From Pseudomonadota bacterium (GTDB taxonomy: Bacteria; Pseudomonadota; Alphaproteobacteria; UBA8366; JADFVY01), in assembly GCA_030671915.1 (NCBI GenBank), contig DAOVHN010000047.1, forward strand, positions 1 through 9,434: 9,434 nt of DNA, in the 5' to 3' direction. The translations under genes were made by a program, and so were the position numbers. Below the pieces are notes generated by a model that worked only from the letters and a program-made list of their open reading frames with translations, was not told the origin of the DNA and searched no databases. Shown piece after piece: positions 6,903-9,434 of this stretch; the stretch's first letter is position 1; every line of letters begins with the position of its first letter.

Positions 6903-6997
6903 TGCAATATGAATTCAGGTTCTTGTTGCAGCCCTTTTTGGGCGTTTCCTCCCTTATACAGACTTTAGCCGCGCGATAACCCGCGCGGCTTTTTTTT
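6903..6997 (+). ncRNA. suhB/mmgR-like (alpha-r8 family) small RNA, candidate
   Basis: No protein gene explains this intergenic block, yet it has a promoter at its left end and a strong intrinsic terminator at its right end. Between them lies TTTCCTCCCT (6945-6954), identical to the single-stranded decamer I recall as the invariant core of the alphaproteobacterial alpha-r8 sRNAs (Rfam suhB; MmgR in Sinorhizobium). The layout also fits: a 5' hairpin region (GCCC-TTTTT-GGGC, 6931-6943), the exposed C/U-rich decamer, then the terminator stem. The decamer resembles an anti-Shine-Dalgarno and would pair with mRNA start regions, probably with Hfq. MmgR in Sinorhizobium is linked to carbon/nitrogen balance and polyhydroxybutyrate storage; the targets here are unknown. 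The 5' end is approximate. The family assignment rests on recall of the motif and architecture, not on a covariance search. Confidence 0.7.
6967..6997 (+). terminator. Intrinsic terminator of the sRNA
   Basis: AGCCGCGCG (6967-6975), a 6-base loop, CGCGCGGCT (6982-6990): a perfect 9-bp stem, followed by an unbroken run of eight T ending at 6997 (the first T closes the stem). One of the two clearest intrinsic terminators in the window. It also insulates the downstream lipoprotein gene from upstream transcription. Confidence 0.93.
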
Positions 6998-7034
6998 GGT
7001 GCGATGCGACCGGTCCTCCCCCATATATGCAGCC

Positions 7035-7310
7035 ATGCGCAAACTCGCGACACTGACGGCGGCGGGCGCCGCTCTGGCCGCATGCACGTCGGCACCCGAC
7101 GACAGGAGGACCTGCGCCGAACTGGCCCAGGCCCGGGCGGCCGGGCAGATAGAGCAGGAAATCGCCCAGCTGGAACAGCATGAAGCCGGCCGTCCAGACA
7201 AGAGCGAGGTGCAGCGTAAACTCATCGCAATGGACGCGGAAGCATACCGGGTGGCGGTCTACGAAGGATGCCTGCGCCGGCGCGGCCTGACAACGGAAGA
7301 CCGCCGATGA
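7035..7310 (+). CDS. Small putative lipoprotein, unknown function
   Basis: A 91-aa protein with a short lipoprotein signal: MRKLATLTAAGAALAAC, with positive residues at 2-3, a hydrophobic stretch and lipobox LAAC giving lipidated C17. The mature part (about 75 residues) is charged and helical (EIAQLEQHEAGRPDKSEVQRK), with two more cysteines, one in CAELAQ soon after the lipobox and one in YEGCLRRRGL near the end, which could pair in the periplasm. I do not recognise a named family. ATG 7035 is chosen because only it gives a proper signal peptide; a GTG at 6996 in frame lies in the sRNA terminator. No Shine-Dalgarno precedes 7035, and TATATG (7024-7029) lies 5 bases before it, so the message may be leaderless. 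It stands 59 bases upstream of the msbA-like gene on the same strand. Confidence 0.7.
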   Translation: MRKLATLTAAGAALAACTSAPDDRRTCAELAQARAAGQIEQEIAQLEQHEAGRPDKSEVQRKLIAMDAEAYRVAVYEGCLRRRGLTTEDRR

Positions 7311-7316
7311 GCGGCA

Positions 7317-7346
7317 TTGGCCGCCCGGACCGTGGCATGGTATATC
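7317..7346 (+). promoter_or_regulatory. Weak candidate promoter of the msbA-like gene
   Basis: TTGGCC (7317-7322), an 18-base spacer, TATATC (7341-7346), just after the lipoprotein stop and about 24 bases before the TTG start. The match is partial, and read-through from the lipoprotein gene is equally possible. Confidence 0.3.
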
Positions 7347-7369
7347 AGCGGCGCTAGTGGAGTGAGAGA

Positions 7370-9175
7370 TTGACCGACGAGACCAGAAAAAACCAGTCGC
7401 CCGAGCAGTCGCCATGGCAGCTCGCCAAGCGCCTGTGGCGGGACTACCTGAGCCACAATCTGGGCAAAATCGCCGCGGCCACGCTTTGCATGATTCTGGC
7501 GGCGGCGGCCACCGGCGCCCAGGCGTGGATGGTGAAACCCGCGCTCGATGAATTGCTGGTCGAGGGTAACGAGGAATTGCTCTGGATATTGCCGCTCGCC
7601 TTTGTCGGCATAGTAATGGTCAAGGGTTTCGCAACTTACGGCCAGACTTTGCTGATGCAGGGGCTGGCGCTGGAGATCATCCGGAAAATCCAGATCCAGA
7701 TGTTCGACCGGGTCGTCGGGGCGGACCTCGCCTATATCGACAAGAACCCCACCGGCACACTGATTTCCCGGTTCATCTCGGACGTTTTCGTGATGCGCGA
7801 CGCCTTGTCCAATTCCTTCACCGGCCTGATTCGCGACGGGCTGACGACCGTGGCGCTGATCGGGGTCATGTTCTACGTGAACTGGCGCATGTCGCTGATT
7901 ACCTTCATCGTCTTCCCCGTCGCCGCCATTTTCGTAACCCGGCTGGGGCGGCGGATGCGCAGGGTGGTGCGCACGACACAGGCGGAATACGGCCAGTTGA
8001 CCAGCTTTCTGGACGACGTGCTGAAGGGCATCCGCCAGGTCAAGGCCTACGGAATGGAGCGCTACGAGACGGAACGCGCCGCCGGCATGTTCCTGACCCT
8101 CAAGGGCCTGTATTTCAAGGCGGCTAAGACCCGTGCGCGGGCCGTGCCGACGCTGGAGGCGCTGGGCGGGCTGGTCTTCGCCGCAATCCTGGCCTACGGC
8201 GGCTATCAGGCGACCCGTGGCCAGATCACCGTGGGCGCCTTCATGGCCTTCTTCGCCGCCATGCTGATGGCCTATCAACCGATGCGGCGGATCGCGAACC
8301 TGAATATCAGCCTCCAGCAGGGGCTGGCGGCGGCGGAACGGGTCTTCCATATCGTGGACTATCGCCGCACGATCGACGAGGCGCCGGATGCCAGGCCGCT
8401 GGCGGTAACAGGAGGCCATGTACGGCTGCAGGGCGTCGACTTTTCCTATGGCAACGATATCCCGACGCTGTCCGAGGTTACGATGGACGCGCCGACGGGC
8501 AAGGTGGTGGCGCTGGTCGGCCCGTCCGGCGCCGGCAAGTCGACGGTGCTGAACCTGATTCCCCGTTTCTACGACGTGGGAAAAGGCGCGGTGACCATCG
8601 ACGGCCAGGATATCAGGGGTGCGACTCTGGACTCGGTCCGCGCCGCGATCGGGCTGGTCTCCCAGGACACCATGCTGTTCGACGACACGGTGCGGACCAA
8701 CATCGCCTATGGCCGGCCGGACGCGACGGAGGAGGAAATCGTTGCCGCGGCGAAGGCGGCGGCGGCGGACGGCTTTATTCGCCGGCTGCCCAAGGGATAT
8801 GACACTGTGGTCGGCGAGCGCGGGGTAATCCTGTCGGGCGGCCAGCGCCAGCGCCTGTCGATCGCGCGCGCTATGCTGAAGAATGCGCCGATCCTGCTGC
8901 TGGACGAGGCGACCTCGGCGCTGGACACTGAATCGGAACGCAAGGTCCAGGCGGCGTTGAAACGCCTGATGAAAGGCCGCACCACCATTGTCATCGCACA
9001 TCGCCTGTCGACCGTCGTCGATGCCGACATCATCCATGTGTTCGACCGGGGCCGGATCGTCGAGTCGGGCTCGCATGCGGAACTGTCCGCGGGCGATGGG
9101 CTTTACGCCCGCCTGAGCAAGATGCAGTTCAGCGACGAGGCACCCGAAGAAATCGCAGCCGAATCCGCCGAATGA
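7370..9175 (+). CDS. msbA: MsbA-like ABC exporter (lipid A / lipid flippase type)
   Basis: A 601-aa inner-membrane half-transporter, fused membrane and ATPase domains, working as a homodimer. Residues 1 to about 325 are the six-helix membrane domain, including DKNPTGTLISRFISDV (124-139) typical of type IV exporters. The ATPase domain has Walker A GPSGAGKST (384-392), Q-loop Q432, signature LSGGQ (488-492), Walker B ILLLDE (508-513) with E513, and the H-loop H544 in IAHRLSTV. All catalytic residues are intact. The start is TTG 7370, with GGAG (7359-7362) 7 bases upstream and an in-frame TAG at 7355-7357, so no earlier start is possible. The DUF374 gene follows 7 bases after the stop, an arrangement commonly seen with waaA and lpxK in alphaproteobacteria, which supports a lipid A core flippase role. 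The substrate cannot be proved from sequence. Confidence 0.9.
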   Translation: MTDETRKNQSPEQSPWQLAKRLWRDYLSHNLGKIAAATLCMILAAAATGAQAWMVKPALDELLVEGNEELLWILPLAFVGIVMVKGFATYGQTLLMQGLALEIIRKIQIQMFDRVVGADLAYIDKNPTGTLISRFISDVFVMRDALSNSFTGLIRDGLTTVALIGVMFYVNWRMSLITFIVFPVAAIFVTRLGRRMRRVVRTTQAEYGQLTSFLDDVLKGIRQVKAYGMERYETERAAGMFLTLKGLYFKAAKTRARAVPTLEALGGLVFAAILAYGGYQATRGQITVGAFMAFFAAMLMAYQPMRRIANLNISLQQGLAAAERVFHIVDYRRTIDEAPDARPLAVTGGHVRLQGVDFSYGNDIPTLSEVTMDAPTGKVVALVGPSGAGKSTVLNLIPRFYDVGKGAVTIDGQDIRGATLDSVRAAIGLVSQDTMLFDDTVRTNIAYGRPDATEEEIVAAAKAAAADGFIRRLPKGYDTVVGERGVILSGGQRQRLSIARAMLKNAPILLLDEATSALDTESERKVQAALKRLMKGRTTIVIAHRLSTVVDADIIHVFDRGRIVESGSHAELSAGDGLYARLSKMQFSDEAPEEIAAESAE

Positions 9176-9182
9176 CACGGCC

Positions 9183-9383
9183 GTGAAAAAGATCCTGCAA
9201 AGCGACGCGGCGATGGCGGCGGCCTGCTTCGCCGGCGCCCTTTACATCAGGCTTGTGCGCTGGACGGGCCGCTGGCGGATCGAGGGCGAGGATATACCCG
9301 AATCCTTTCTCAAGGCCGGTAAGCCCTTCATCCTTTCCTTCTGGCACGGGCGGCTGCTGATGATGCCCTATTGCTGGCGGCGG
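9183..9383 (+). CDS. DUF374 / lysophospholipid acyltransferase-like protein (5' part, interrupted)
   Basis: Starts at GTG 9183, 7 bases after the msbA stop, so probably translationally coupled; no clear Shine-Dalgarno is present. The first 67 residues fit the DUF374 family: a hydrophobic N-terminal segment (about 10-25), WTGRWRIEGEDIPESF (27-42), then the family block FILSFWHGRLLMMPYCWRR (49-67) with WHGR at 54-57. DUF374 members are related to LpxL-like/LPLAT acyltransferases and usually lie beside msbA and waaA, which points to lipid A or envelope lipid acylation; the exact reaction is not known. After about residue 67 the translation no longer resembles the family. The DNA from 9376 is homologous to the msbA ATPase domain in another frame. 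The frame stays open to the window edge (84 codons), but only the first part is credible. Confidence 0.75.
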
Positions 9384-9434
9384 ACGGTTTCATTCACCGG
9401 CTGCCCAAGGGATATGACACGGTGGTGGGCGAGC
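9376..9434 (+). repeat. Diverged partial copy of the msbA ATPase domain (chimeric tail)
   Basis: The last 59 bases align without gaps to 8761-8819 inside msbA, a constant offset of 615 bases, with 54 identical positions. The five differences are at 9388, 9391, 9396, 9421 and 9427. Read in the msbA frame, four are synonymous third-position changes and one changes Arg to His (ADGFIHRLPKGYDTVVGE against ADGFIRRLPKGYDTVVGE). The segment is joined to the DUF374 gene within a GGCGGCGG run common to both and is out of frame with it. The pattern of silent changes indicates a real homologous gene from a relative or a paralog, not read errors. The likeliest cause is a false join at a contig end. Confidence 0.85.

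Noticed and set aside
6909..6968. 19-codon frame (MNSGSCCSPFWAFPPLYRL) ending at the terminator, resembling an attenuator leader peptide rich in Phe, Trp and Tyr
   Set aside because: No Shine-Dalgarno, the downstream genes are not amino-acid biosynthesis genes, and the conserved sRNA decamer explains the sequence better.
5550..7362. 12-base inverted match: ACTCCACTAGCG (5550-5561) and its complement at 7351-7362
   Set aside because: A couple of 12-base matches are expected by chance in a window this size, and the second copy overlaps the msbA ribosome site. No shared function is evident.
7259..9178. 639-codon open frame on the minus strand opposite msbA
   Set aside because: It is antisense to a clear ABC exporter with all motifs intact. 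Its composition (His, Gln, Arg, Gly rich) is that of a GC-rich shadow frame.

Overview
The window is about 9.4 kb of GC-rich DNA that reads as chromosomal sequence from an alphaproteobacterium, probably Rhodospirillales-like. The grounds are the Usg-family protein, the alphaproteobacterial TerB-like protein, a groESL operon with a CIRCE operator, a COX15-type heme A synthase, an msbA-DUF374 gene pair and a small RNA that looks like the alphaproteobacterial suhB/mmgR (alpha-r8) family. No plasmid, phage, transposon or CRISPR signature was seen. Most of the content is housekeeping.

Layout. Positions 1-270 (+) hold the 3' end of a TerB-like gene. The minus strand then carries, in transcription order from right to left, groES (4221-3928), groEL (3808-2156), a strong intrinsic terminator, a MarR-family regulator (2004-1510) and a short MetE-C-type methionine synthase resembling MesD (1400-375). 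The groESL promoter and CIRCE operator lie at 4301-4357. Divergently, the plus strand carries usg (4609-4872), a histidine phosphatase (4947-5546), ctaA (5656-6714), a candidate suhB/mmgR-like sRNA (about 6903-6997), a small lipoprotein (7035-7310), an MsbA-like ABC exporter (7370-9175, TTG start) and the start of a DUF374 acyltransferase-like gene (from 9183).

How the parts fit. groESL is one heat-shock operon under HrcA/CIRCE control. The MarR gene and the methionine synthase are co-oriented, and an 8-bp perfect inverted repeat between them is a candidate MarR operator, which suggests local control of methionine synthesis. msbA and the DUF374 gene belong to the lipid A / outer-membrane module usually found near waaA and lpxK in alphaproteobacteria. 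ctaA supplies heme A to terminal oxidases.

The most unusual points are as follows. (1) The last 59 bases are a diverged second copy of part of the msbA ATPase domain, joined out of frame inside the DUF374 gene, most likely a chimeric contig end. (2) An unannotated sRNA carries the TTTCCTCCCT decamer. (3) A probable folate-independent methionine synthase lies next to a MarR regulator and a palindrome. I found no convincing novel multi-gene system.
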